Source: Formosa undariae (lineage in GTDB: Bacteria > Bacteroidota > Bacteroidia > Flavobacteriales > Flavobacteriaceae). From it: 64,000 nt of DNA. Under the pieces are notes generated by a model that was not told where the DNA came from, did not search any database, and was given only the letters and a program-made list of their open reading frames with translations. Where the stretch lies: the NCBI RefSeq assembly GCF_042427615.1, contig NZ_JBHMEZ010000012.1, positions 310,001 to 374,000 of the forward strand, given 5' to 3'. Shown here piece after piece: positions 18,193-28,500 of this stretch. Every line of letters begins with the position of its first letter. Position 1 is the first letter of the stretch. A program made the translations under genes and the position numbers.

Positions 18193-19215
18193 CTAATTTT
18201 TCTTCTTATTAAAGTAGAAGAATAAACCAAATAGAACGACAAAACTACCGATCCAAAACACGTATGAAGGAATTCCTTCTTCATGATGATCAAGGTGCGC
18301 GTGTTCTACGCCGTCATGTCCGTGTACCACTTCAAAAGTTAATGTAGACCAATTAGATTCATGTGTTAATCCCGGTTCTTGAGAATGCACCAGATTAATA
18401 GTACGTAAATACCATATACCATCTGCAGCAAGGGTTACCGTTATAATTCCGTCTTTATCTGTACGCAATTGATCTCCGGAAGTATGTTGATGCGGCTCTG
18501 CGCCTTCAGCATGACTATGTGCAAGTTCATCTATACTATCATTAGTTTGATCATGGGTATGTGTTTCGCTACCATCGTGACTATGTCCGTCTTTACTCGC
18601 AGCATAATTTACGTATACCAATTGGTTTACTAAAGGTTGTCCTTTAGAAAGTAATTTAACTTGAAGTTCGTCTCCGGTATTTAAATCATATGGATTGCTT
18701 AATGGAATAAATTCAAGTGGATATCCTAAAACGGTATTCCAATCGTCTGATTTTTCTTCACCAACCTGAAAAATAGCTTTTACATATTTAGAATACTTTT
18801 CTGAGGCATCTGCACCAAGAGAATCATGTTCATGACGCCACGCTAACATATCTACCACACCATCATGCTCCAGATAACCATTAAAATCTTCTGCAGACAT
18901 ATCAATCACTCGGGGTGCTGTAGACAGGCCTGCTAACCAAGTACCAGATTCACCCGTTTTAAAATCTAAAATGGTTACACTGTCTTTTTCTCTCCATTGC
19001 GCTTCACCAACATGACTACGAACACCATTTCCCACCAAACTAACATCTGTCATTCGGTCGCGATCGATTACGTTTTCACTTTTATCAAACGTTCCGTTGA
19101 ATAATTTAACAGATACATTTGTATTTGGTTTTAAAAAATAAGAATCAAATTTAAGATACATATCATGACTACATAATAGCACGATAAAGGTTAAATACAT
19201 GAATATTTTTTTCAT
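18193..19215 (-). CDS. DUF4198 protein, His-rich, C-terminal membrane anchor
   Basis: A 340-residue exported protein with a signal peptide, then the DUF4198 start HDMYLKFDSYFLKPN. The Ig-like beta domain follows (about 20-200 and 250-300), and one C-terminal span (about 315-335) is followed by KKKN. Between residues 205 and 305 it is very rich in His and Asp (for example THTHDQ, HSHAEGAEPHQH and HGHDGVEHAHLDHH), typical of a metal-buffering loop. DUF4198 proteins occur with nickel/cobalt and related uptake systems. It abuts the HupE-like gene, so the two probably work as one unit in the periplasm and inner membrane. Confidence 0.85.
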   Translation of the reverse strand: MKKIFMYLTFIVLLCSHDMYLKFDSYFLKPNTNVSVKLFNGTFDKSENVIDRDRMTDVSLVGNGVRSHVGEAQWREKDSVTILDFKTGESGTWLAGLSTAPRVIDMSAEDFNGYLEHDGVVDMLAWRHEHDSLGADASEKYSKYVKAIFQVGEEKSDDWNTVLGYPLEFIPLSNPYDLNTGDELQVKLLSKGQPLVNQLVYVNYAASKDGHSHDGSETHTHDQTNDSIDELAHSHAEGAEPHQHTSGDQLRTDKDGIITVTLAADGIWYLRTINLVHSQEPGLTHESNWSTLTFEVVHGHDGVEHAHLDHHEEGIPSYVFWIGSFVVLFGLFFYFNKKKN

Positions 19216-19304
19216 AAGCTAAATTAAATTTTTCGGATATAGATTGAATGAAACGACTTCAAATATAGATAAAACCTAAGCTTCTAAAAAACAAAAAAGC
19301 AGAT

Positions 19305-21209
19305 TTAGTGCGAAATAAATGATCCTTTTTTATCAGCTATAAATCCTGAAGTATCCGTTAGGGTGTTCATAAAAGCAATAATATCCTTAATTTCTTGTTT
19401 TGTCAAATGTAATGGCTCTTCAGACAAGGTTTGATTTTCAATATCTAATCCCATCCCTACACCACCTCCTAAATTATAAAAAGCTAAAACATCTTCTAAA
19501 GTTTCAAACGAACCGTTATGCATATACGGTGCCGTTAGTTCTATATTCCTAACAGAAACTGTTTTAAACGCATTTTTAAAATAGCGTTGTTTATCAATAA
19601 ATAAATCGTTGTTAAAACGTCCTAAATCTTCATCTAATTTTGGATTAATAGAATCGAATCCTTGCGTAACACCTAAGACTTCCGATTCGGATTCCATATA
19701 AAAAGGAGGAACAGATCCATTAAATACAGGGGCAAAATGGCAAGTACCACAAGCTGCTTTTCCCATAAATAAATTAAAGCCTCGTTTTGCATGCTCTGGA
19801 TATTCTTCTGTTTCGAATCGTACATATTTATCGAATGGACTGTTGAATGATTTTAATGCATTTACATACGCCGCAATCGCATTACTAATAGACCTTTCAT
19901 TAATATCTTGTTTACTAATACCATTGTAACAATCCTTAAATAATTTTAAGTATTCAGAATTCGTATTTAGTTTACTTATAATCGTTTCAAAATCTGTATT
20001 AAATTCCAAATCATTATCAATAACATGAGCCACTTGTTTTTCGAGATTAAACGCTCGCATGTCCAAAAAATAGCGCGTAGAATATCCTGCGTTTATTAAA
20101 GAAGGTGAATTTCTTGCAGTATAAATGCCCTCCATATTCGATTTACTTTTAGGCAAACCATCTGTGAATGCTTTATTGGGATCATGACAACTTAAACAGG
20201 ACATTTTACTACCGTTTGAAAGCTGAGGATCTTTAAACAGCATTTCTCCCAACGCTATCGTTTTAGCATTATCTAGAGGTAAGTACACCAATTCTGAGTA
20301 AAAATTAGCATCTAAAAAATTGATATCGAAAACATTTTCTGCTTGATAGTTTTGTGCATGTTTTTTATAAGGTTCCAGTTTGATGTTATTTATTTTTTGA
20401 AATGCTAACAATTCTGAATACAGAGGATTAATCACCTCATTTAAAAATACCATACGATCAAAATCATTAAAACTGACATTAGCATTTAGTAACTCTTCTC
20501 CCTTTTTAAAAAGTAGATTAATCGCTTTAAATTTAGGTTTTGCCTCTGGATATAATCCCGCTTCAAAAAGCAAGAACGTCGTTTTCATACTTTTTAAACT
20601 CGCATAACTCTCTTCCAAACCATTTACAGAACCCGGAGTATCGAAGCCTGTAACACCTAATGTAAACACCCTAACCATACCCGAACGCATGCATTCAATT
20701 ATCTGACTCGTTTTTAAATGGATTGGTAAATGTGTGTTTTCAACAAAATCTACCCGTTCTTTAAGTCCATTTGCTAATGCTTTAATGTGCTCCATATTTT
20801 CCTTAGTAGGTGCTTTAAAAACAGCCTCGTCTAAAGCTTGTAATCCGCTCGGTTCAATAACATTTCCACGTTCATAATACGCACTGACTTTAGGTAAGGG
20901 TGCGCCATTAATATATGTGCCATTGTAAGCCGTTAAGTAGTAATCAAAAATAAACTCAATGCTTTTATAAACTAATCTCGTTTTTTCGACTTGCTTTTGT
21001 AATGCTATAAATTCTGTTGGTGATTTTGAATGTTCGGTCAGAATAACTAAGCTGTTAACCTCATCTTGGAATTTATAAAAATTGGAAGTATATAATGCTT
21101 CTACGTTTTTTGGAATAGTATCTGCTTGGTAAGACTTATTTATCCCTTTACCTGATACGATAAGAAAACAAACAAAAACTGCTACGATAATAAATTTCAA
21201 TTTTTTCAT
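19305..21209 (-). CDS. Imelysin-like / di-heme cytochrome c peroxidase (MauG-like) fusion
   Basis: A 634-residue exported protein. Residues about 35-285 form a helical domain resembling imelysin/insulin-cleaving-peptidase-like proteins, which in Bacteroidota are linked to metal uptake. Residues about 300-620 are a bacterial di-heme CCP/MauG domain with two heme sites, CLSCH (Cys338/341, His342) and CGTCH (Cys487/490, His491), plus downstream TAPYMHNG and LGGG motifs typical of this family. The family transfers electrons to peroxide or oxidises proteins and metals. In this position it may oxidise or reduce the imported metal. It needs periplasmic cytochrome maturation. Confidence 0.88.
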   Translation of the reverse strand: MKKLKFIIVAVFVCFLIVSGKGINKSYQADTIPKNVEALYTSNFYKFQDEVNSLVILTEHSKSPTEFIALQKQVEKTRLVYKSIEFIFDYYLTAYNGTYINGAPLPKVSAYYERGNVIEPSGLQALDEAVFKAPTKENMEHIKALANGLKERVDFVENTHLPIHLKTSQIIECMRSGMVRVFTLGVTGFDTPGSVNGLEESYASLKSMKTTFLLFEAGLYPEAKPKFKAINLLFKKGEELLNANVSFNDFDRMVFLNEVINPLYSELLAFQKINNIKLEPYKKHAQNYQAENVFDINFLDANFYSELVYLPLDNAKTIALGEMLFKDPQLSNGSKMSCLSCHDPNKAFTDGLPKSKSNMEGIYTARNSPSLINAGYSTRYFLDMRAFNLEKQVAHVIDNDLEFNTDFETIISKLNTNSEYLKLFKDCYNGISKQDINERSISNAIAAYVNALKSFNSPFDKYVRFETEEYPEHAKRGFNLFMGKAACGTCHFAPVFNGSVPPFYMESESEVLGVTQGFDSINPKLDEDLGRFNNDLFIDKQRYFKNAFKTVSVRNIELTAPYMHNGSFETLEDVLAFYNLGGGVGMGLDIENQTLSEEPLHLTKQEIKDIIAFMNTLTDTSGFIADKKGSFISH

Positions 21210-21253
21210 TTACAATTGCCTGCATTAAAACCTTATATTCTTAATTATACGTC

Positions 21254-22114
21254 CTATAAATTAAGTGATTTTTCTAATGTTTTTATATCTGATTTTAACT
21301 CCAATATGGACTCCATATTTTTAAATTTGGAATCTAATTGCTCAATGGACAACGTCGCTAATTGTAATGAAACCATGGCTTCATTGTGTTTATTATTCTC
21401 CATTAAATATTGAGCTTTTTTAAAATACCAAAATTCTTTTCTATTATATTCAAGAATGAAATAATCATACTGTTGCATAGCTTGTTCTAAAGCATTAGAG
21501 GCTTTTAAATAATCTAACTTTTTTAGCTGAAGCGACAATGTGTTTCCGCCTAACTGATTTAGTCCGATCTCAATAACATTTAAAGCTTCATCATAATTTT
21601 CATTATTTTCGGCAAGAATAATATGGGTGTATTCAATGATGTCTTCTGGACGAAAATCTACCATAGTATTTATAACATATTGGTAAGCGGATAATGATTG
21701 CTTGTATGCCTTTAAATTAAATAATATTTGAGCCTCAAGCTTTTTAGATTTTACGTCGGTACTTTCCTTTTCCAAACAAGCCGTTATATGTATTAAAGCT
21801 TCACTATAATTTTCGGTTAGATAATACACTTCAGCCATATGATACTTTAAGACTTTTTGTGTATTTCCTAAAGACTCAGATTTCAAATAATCTTCTAAAG
21901 CCTTAGCGAATTCTATGTGTTGTTGGTATAACATGCCACGTTCGTAGTACAGTTTAAAATTATCAGGAGTTTTTAAAATCTGTTGTGTTTTATGTTCTAT
22001 CCGCACCGATAAATCGCCATGAGCAAAGGCTTGTAAAGAATATAGCAAACATGTAATTAGCACTAGTAGTATTTTAAAAAGGAAATCTGAAGACTCTTTT
22101 TCATTACAGTTCAT
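21254..22114 (-). CDS. Exported TPR protein
   Basis: The frame is open to 22174. The ATG at 22114 (MNCNEKESSDFLFKILL) gives a cleaner signal peptide ending in LQAFAHG and is preferred. The mature protein of about 250 residues is built of TPR units (for example YYERGMLYQQHIEFAKALEDY and AEVYYLTENYSEALIHI). It lies 44 bases before the di-heme peroxidase gene and just after the phosphatase gene, all on the minus strand, so it may scaffold that periplasmic assembly. No enzymatic motif is visible. Confidence 0.82.
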   Translation of the reverse strand: MNCNEKESSDFLFKILLVLITCLLYSLQAFAHGDLSVRIEHKTQQILKTPDNFKLYYERGMLYQQHIEFAKALEDYLKSESLGNTQKVLKYHMAEVYYLTENYSEALIHITACLEKESTDVKSKKLEAQILFNLKAYKQSLSAYQYVINTMVDFRPEDIIEYTHIILAENNENYDEALNVIEIGLNQLGGNTLSLQLKKLDYLKASNALEQAMQQYDYFILEYNRKEFWYFKKAQYLMENNKHNEAMVSLQLATLSIEQLDSKFKNMESILELKSDIKTLEKSLNL

Positions 22115-22205
22115 AGCTCTATGTTTTATAATGTATTTGGATTTATTTTTTTGAATGTATATTTCGACTAACATGAAATCGTACTAAGAACAACGTGTAA
22201 AATGT

Positions 22206-23876
22206 TTATTCTATCACAACAGATTTGTAAACTGTTTCTTTATTCGTTTTAATTTTAATTACATAAATGCCTTTAGCCAGACCACTTACATTAATCCTTT
22301 CCTTTTTACTCTTTTTCACCATGTTTCCTACATTATTATAAAACTCAACTTTTTTAAGGCGCTCATTGCTCTTAATTTTAAGATTTATAATATCATTTAC
22401 AGGTATAAGAATAGACTTTGTGTTTTTTTGTACTGTTGATTTATTATTTTGTTCAAGCAGTATATCTGTTTTGTTTATGGTAAAATAATCATCTATCTCA
22501 CCGGTTTCTCTTAAAAATTTTAGGTTCAAATTTTGTCCGCCTTTACCATCGTCTTCAATTTCCATAACACACGACCCCAATTCGTTTAAAGACACAAACA
22601 TCGCTTGATGGTTCAAGTCTCCACCAGACACTTGTCCCGCAGAACCGGTGGTAATATAAACGGTACCTTCGGCAGCATCGATGGCTTTTGTGTATACTCC
22701 GTCTCCATTTGCTTTACCATCTCCATGTCCTGTATTTCCAACGGTATGTCCTCCATTATTAATTTCATCTCTATTAAATGTATTGGAAGATCCATGATGA
22801 CCATTTAAAAAATAAGAACGCTCGTAAGAGTGACTATGCCCATTTAAAACAAGATCTACACCATTGGCTTCTAACATTGGCATTATGTTTTCTCGCATAT
22901 CGATAAGTCGTCCTTCGTAATCAGAATCATGAGAGCCTTTGGAATAAGCGGGATGATGAAATAAGGTAACAATCCAATCTTGCGTGGTATTCTGAATATC
23001 TGTTTCAGCCCAATTGTATTGGCTACCTCCTACTTCTCGACTAGAATGATGAGAGTCTAAAATGATAAAATGAATATTGGCATAATCAAACGAGTAATAC
23101 GCTTCTGTTCCCGAAGCAGTTCCTCCTGCTTCCCCTTGAGTTGGAAAACTAAATATATCAAAATAAGGTCCGGATTGCGTTTTAGAATCAGAAGATTCAC
23201 CATCGTGGTTTCCTAAACAAGACCATGAAACCACTTTTTTAAATATATCGTTATATACATTAAAAAATGCATTTTGATATTCTAAATCCGTTCCTGTATT
23301 GTAAGCATTATCTCCTAAAAACAATAACAGATCCGTTTTATCTTCATGCACAGTATCCTGTTCAACATAATTATAATATGCATCTCTTACTTTTCTTTGA
23401 TTATCATTTGCAGTTCCGGGATCACCTATAATCCATGCGCGAACAAATTGACTTGTTCCTGCGATAGGCGAAGTAACAACATACATATCTCCGACAAGAC
23501 TTTCAGATAAGACTTCATTTTTATCACCAATATTAAAATAATATTTGGTCATAGGTTCTAATCCTGTTAACGTAATTTCATGTTCGGTTTTTAAATCGGT
23601 TTGTGTTACGTTTTCAGACAACAAATCTAGAGTTCTACCATAATGTACAACAGATTCCGTGGCTTTATCAGTTCTCCATTTTATTATTACACTAGTTGGC
23701 GTACCTTTTTGAATGTACGGCCCTCTAACGATACCAGTAGAGGTTGAATTTTCTGTAGCACTTATTTTATCCAATTCATTAGAAGCACTAGCTGTTGAAA
23801 TATCTGCTTCCGAAGTTTGTGAAAATGAATAGGCATAAAACAGCATTATTAATATAAAAACACTTTTTTTAATCAT
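22206..23876 (-). CDS. Secreted purple-acid-type metallophosphoesterase with T9SS sorting domain
   Basis: A 556-residue protein with a signal peptide, an N-terminal fibronectin-III-like purple acid phosphatase domain (about 50-130, GPYIQKGTPTSVIIKWRT), a calcineurin-like catalytic domain (about 140-420) and a type IX C-terminal sorting domain (about 490-556, ending NKETVYKSVVIE). Metal ligands are visible in GDPGT, LGDNAYN, GNHD, FHHP and NGHSHSYER. The enzyme should release phosphate from organic phosphates at the cell surface or outside. It follows the sigma-linked SusC/SusD pair downstream of a hairpin, which suggests uptake of a phosphorylated nutrient. Confidence 0.92.
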   Translation of the reverse strand: MIKKSVFILIMLFYAYSFSQTSEADISTASASNELDKISATENSTSTGIVRGPYIQKGTPTSVIIKWRTDKATESVVHYGRTLDLLSENVTQTDLKTEHEITLTGLEPMTKYYFNIGDKNEVLSESLVGDMYVVTSPIAGTSQFVRAWIIGDPGTANDNQRKVRDAYYNYVEQDTVHEDKTDLLLFLGDNAYNTGTDLEYQNAFFNVYNDIFKKVVSWSCLGNHDGESSDSKTQSGPYFDIFSFPTQGEAGGTASGTEAYYSFDYANIHFIILDSHHSSREVGGSQYNWAETDIQNTTQDWIVTLFHHPAYSKGSHDSDYEGRLIDMRENIMPMLEANGVDLVLNGHSHSYERSYFLNGHHGSSNTFNRDEINNGGHTVGNTGHGDGKANGDGVYTKAIDAAEGTVYITTGSAGQVSGGDLNHQAMFVSLNELGSCVMEIEDDGKGGQNLNLKFLRETGEIDDYFTINKTDILLEQNNKSTVQKNTKSILIPVNDIINLKIKSNERLKKVEFYNNVGNMVKKSKKERINVSGLAKGIYVIKIKTNKETVYKSVVIE

Positions 23877-23958
23877 AATTTCTAGTTGGTATTTGCGCTT
23901 TAAATTCTGTTAATTCTGTAATTTATTTCGCTATTAATAGGCATGAATACGTATAATT

Positions 23959-23998
23959 ATTTGCACGTATTTTTCTCTAATAAAAAATACGTGCAAAT
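23959..23998 (-). terminator. Hairpin after SusD, before the phosphatase gene
   Basis: A perfect 16-bp stem (23959-23974 with 23983-23998) and an 8-base loop, 23 bases beyond the SusD stop. Its A/T-rich flanks make termination likely and would separate the SusCD unit from the phosphatase unit. Confidence 0.7.
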
Positions 23999-24021
23999 TT
24001 ATTATTCAAAAGACTTCACTC

Positions 24022-25548
24022 TTAGAATGATGGATTTTGTACTAGGTTATCATTTTTCAGCATTTCTACTTCAGGAATCTGATGTAGTATACGGTTAGAA
24101 GTAAAAGGAATAGCACTTGGACCAGACCAACCTTGCCATGACATATAACTTCTGTCCATTGTTTTCTTATTTCTAAATACATCGTGCGTACGGTGCGCCT
24201 CGTGAGCAAACTCTAAACGCGCCTCGTCTAAAACGATATCTAAAACAGAATCGTAATTCTGAAGATTAGCTGTACTAAATAACTGGTCTCCTTCTAGCCC
24301 TGCACGCGCTCTAATTATATTTACCATATCTAAAGCCATAGCGTCTTCACCTGTTTTTGCATACGCTTCTGCCTTTATTAAATACATTTCTGCCAGTCTA
24401 AAATAAATTGGAGAGTGCAACATAGGCACATCATTTTGATACGTTAGTTTTTGAGTCCAATATTGAGGGATACTAGAACTCTCTACAACCTTATAACCGT
24501 AGTATTTATTCTCAGGATCAGGAATTTTATTACCGTCTGCATCTAATTGAAATTGAGGATCAATAAAGTTAACTCTCAAATCGTTAGGATTTTTAAACAA
24601 TAAATCCATGAATGAAGACGACACCATTATTTGGCCATATCCACCATCTCCATGCATCATACCGCCCATCATATATCTTCCTACATTTTCAGTTTCTAAT
24701 CGTCTCACTGCGAAAATAGTTTCAGAATTAGATTGCGGTTCTAAACGATTAGATCCTGGATATACAGAAGAATTTAATAATTGGTACCGCCCTGAATTTA
24801 TCACACTATCGGCATATTCAATGGCTTTAGTATTGTCTTCCATAAACAAGTACAATCTAGAAAGTGCCGCTAAAACGACTTCTCTAGAGACATAAACATT
24901 TCCTTTTTGCTCGACTAAAAGGCTTGCCGATTCTAATAAATCACGTTCTATAAACTCATACGTTTCTTTAACAGATGATCGAGAAAGCCCTTCGTTACCA
25001 GTAGATGTTTCGCACAATATCACGCCTAAATTTGTTTCAGGACTATCGTGAGAATACGGTCTTCCGTAAACACGAACCAGATCAAAATAAAACATAGCAC
25101 GAAGAAACATATTTTCTCCTTTTAGCTGATCTCTTTTTACTTCATCTTCTGATGATAAATCTATTAAATTATCAAGCCCTTCATTTGCAACATTTATAGA
25201 ATAGATAGCACGGTAAGAATACTGCCAGAAATCTTGAGATCTATCTGATGCTGAAGTTGGCTGATAGGTTAAAGAATACGAGAAATGGTTACCACTCCAT
25301 TGGTTTAGTATTACATCGTCGCTCATATATTCTGTAACATCATAGCGTGTTCTATCGTAACCATATTTACCGTCTGCTAAACTTAAAAACGCATAATTAC
25401 CTACCACGGCATTTTCAAGCAGTTCTAAAGAACTCGTAACCTGTTCTGTTGTAATTTGATTAATAGGGCTAAAATCTATGTCGTTCTCCGAACACGCACC
25501 TAAAAACGTAGCAAATACACTGATTATAAATATTTTTAAAATTCTCAT
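24022..25548 (-). CDS. SusD/RagB-family outer-membrane lipoprotein
   Basis: A 508-residue lipoprotein (lipobox GAC, Cys19) with the SusD helical fold. The C-terminal signature runs IYFRLAEMYLIKAEAYAKTG, then ARLEFAHEAHRTHDVFR. It forms the surface lid of the SusC channel encoded 24 bases upstream. A Met/Gly/His-rich loop (MMGGMMHGDGGYG, about residues 292-304) is unusual for the family. The pair is probably switched on by the adjacent FecR/sigma system and supplies substrate linked to the phosphatase next door. Confidence 0.92.
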   Translation of the reverse strand: MRILKIFIISVFATFLGACSENDIDFSPINQITTEQVTSSLELLENAVVGNYAFLSLADGKYGYDRTRYDVTEYMSDDVILNQWSGNHFSYSLTYQPTSASDRSQDFWQYSYRAIYSINVANEGLDNLIDLSSEDEVKRDQLKGENMFLRAMFYFDLVRVYGRPYSHDSPETNLGVILCETSTGNEGLSRSSVKETYEFIERDLLESASLLVEQKGNVYVSREVVLAALSRLYLFMEDNTKAIEYADSVINSGRYQLLNSSVYPGSNRLEPQSNSETIFAVRRLETENVGRYMMGGMMHGDGGYGQIMVSSSFMDLLFKNPNDLRVNFIDPQFQLDADGNKIPDPENKYYGYKVVESSSIPQYWTQKLTYQNDVPMLHSPIYFRLAEMYLIKAEAYAKTGEDAMALDMVNIIRARAGLEGDQLFSTANLQNYDSVLDIVLDEARLEFAHEAHRTHDVFRNKKTMDRSYMSWQGWSGPSAIPFTSNRILHQIPEVEMLKNDNLVQNPSF

Positions 25549-25572
25549 GATACTATTTTTTATTATGTTGTA

Positions 25573-28500
25573 TTAGAAACTAAAGTTCAGATTAAGTAAA
25601 AATTTTCTTGTTGGTCTAAATCTGCTTGAATCGGTATAAGGGTTTTCAAAATTAACATCCGAATCTCCAAAAGTGTATCCCGTAATAATCGCTAAATTCT
25701 CTACAGAAGCATTAATTGTGAAGTCTTTAAACACACCTAAAAATGTTTTTGGAAACGTATATCCTATACTTACTTTCTGAATTTTTAAATAACTAGCATC
25801 TTCTAAGTAGAATGAAGAAGTCCCGCTAAAATTATAAATATCACCATACATTAATTGTGGTATATCTGCATTATCGCCTGGGTTTTCCCATCGTGTTAAA
25901 TCTTGCCATTTGGTAAGTTCAAATCTGTTTGTATTAAAATCACTCGCATTCCAATCGACATAATTGTACACTGTTTGTCCGATTGCAAAATTTGTTAGAA
26001 TGTTTAAATGAAAATTTTTGTATTTGAAATAATTGGCAAAACCACCTGTCATTTTAGGATAAGCAGAAGATGTTGTAATATAACTCGCCTCCGATTGATA
26101 ATTGGTAGTGGTCACTACTGCTGGAGAATCTGTGTCGTTTCCATTAATTTTGTTTCCTTCGGCATCTTCCCATCTTGTATAAATAGGAGCTCCGGTTTGA
26201 GTATCGACACCTTGATATTCTGGAAGGTAAAAACTTCTTAACGAATGACCTTCTCTAATAATCATCCCATTATCGATAATATCTTCTCCGCCGTCTAATT
26301 CTAAGACTTCATTTCTATTAATATTAAAATTGAAATTAGATCTCCAAGAGAATTCACCTTCAATATTAGTTGTTGTTAAAGACAAATCAATTCCCTGATT
26401 CTGAATAGATCCAATATTACGAACCTGACTTGTAAATCCTGTTGTTGCCTCTAAAGGTACAGATTGTAATAAGTCATCATTTATACGATTATAAAGGTTC
26501 ACTTCTAAAGACACACGATCAAACACACTAACATCGATACCTAAATTTAATTTACGCGCCGTTTCCCAAGTTAAATCTGGATTGGGAAGTCGAGATGGCC
26601 ACGCACCAGCACCTCCATTATAACTAGATGACGATGTGAAAGAATACGTTCCCATGGATAAATAAGATTCGATATTCGCATTTCCTGTTGTACCATAACT
26701 TAATCTAAGTTTTAAAAGATCTAACCACGATTTAGAATCACTTAAAAAACGCTCTTTATTAATCATCCAACTTCCTCCAATAGAATAGAATGTACCCCAA
26801 CGGTCTTTTTCTCCAAATACAGAAGATGCATCTCTACGAAAAGACCCTACTAAATAATATTTATTTTTATAATCGTAATCCAGCTGAGCGAAATACGAAA
26901 GAAAACCTGTTTCGTCTAAGTCACCACCTACAGATCTCGCGCTTCCTACCGAACTTAAAGCAGTCATATCTCCAACAATACCTGTTCCTACTGCATTCAC
27001 AAATCGTGATTGATCGTAGTTGTATTCTTGACCTAAAATGGCATTTAGATTATGATTTCCAAAACTTTTATTTAGGTGTAATGTGTTAGACGTTATTACA
27101 CCAAGACCATAAGAATAAATCCATTCCATGTATCCATCGTAATTATATCCAACCCACGTCATATTAGAATATGATTTTGAATGGTCTGAACCATTTAATT
27201 CTACTCTATTAGAGGTATTAAACCTCGCCCAATCTGTGATTTCGTAATCCAATTCGAACATTAAGGTTGCTCCCCAATATTTTTTACTATTTTCAGATTC
27301 CTCTCTTTCCATCATATAGTTAACTCCTGTACCACGATACCAAACCGGAACTTGTTCTAAATCCATTGCAGGTGTTGGTGTTACGCCATCAGGCATATAT
27401 GCGGCATCTAAAGGCACATTTTGATAAGCTTGGATATAAGAACTCGGCCAATTAAACTCTGACTTCTCGCCATATTGCGCAGTCATTCTGATATTCGTTT
27501 TTAGTTTATCTGAAATTTTATGACTTAAGTTTCCTCTAAAATTATACTGATTATTATAGGTGTCTAATGCGACCCCTTCTTCTTCATTAAAAGAACCACT
27601 AAAATAAAATGTCGTTCTATCCGATCCTCCTGACATGGAAACCTGAGTTTGATTTAAGAATCCTGTTCTTAATAATAAATCAGTCCAATCGGATGTGTAA
27701 TCTAATGCACTTTCTGGAACAACGCTATTTCTATATTCTTCGAACGTTTTGCTTGTAAAATCCGGATTACCTTCAGACACTCTTAAATTGTAAAGGTTTT
27801 CCATTCCCGTACTCCATTGGTTATATAAACCTTTGGCATCGTATACGTCTACTCTGTCGTCCCAGTTAGAGGTAGGACCAAATGTACTGTTAACAGACAC
27901 TTTAAATTCGCCCGCTTTACCATCTTTAGTGGTAATAACAATAACCCCGTTAGCAGCACGAGAACCATATAGTCCAGTTGCGGCAGCATCTCTTAAAATA
28001 GAAATAGATTTTACATCTTTAGGGTCGTATTGCCCTCCAATAATACCGTCTACAACAGTTAGCGGAGCACTACTTGCTTCTAATGACCCCATTCCTTGTA
28101 TAACCATAGAGGCACTTTCACCAGGATCTCCACTACTACCAGATACTTGCATTCCAGGAACACGTCCTTGTAATACATCTTGTATACTTGTCGAGCTTAC
28201 CGAACTTTGTATTTCTTCTTCTGAGATAATTGAAACTGAAGAAGACAATTCTGATTTCTTTTTTCGACCATAGCCAACCACAACAATTTCGTCTAAGCCT
28301 GCTGCATCGACGTCTAATTTAATAGACAGGTTAGTGTCTCCACTTAATGCTATTTCTTTTGTAGAATAGCCTAAATAGGAAACTAATAGTGTACTGGTAT
28401 CACTACTCACACTAAATGTGAATTTTCCATCAATATCTGTAGTTACACCATTGCTGGTTCCTTTTTCAACAACACTTGCTCCTGGTAAAGGCATATTGGT

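Noticed and set aside
27833..28273. A 146-codon plus-strand frame opposite the second SusC gene
   Set aside because: It mirrors the conserved SusC plug on the other strand and has no start signal or family match.
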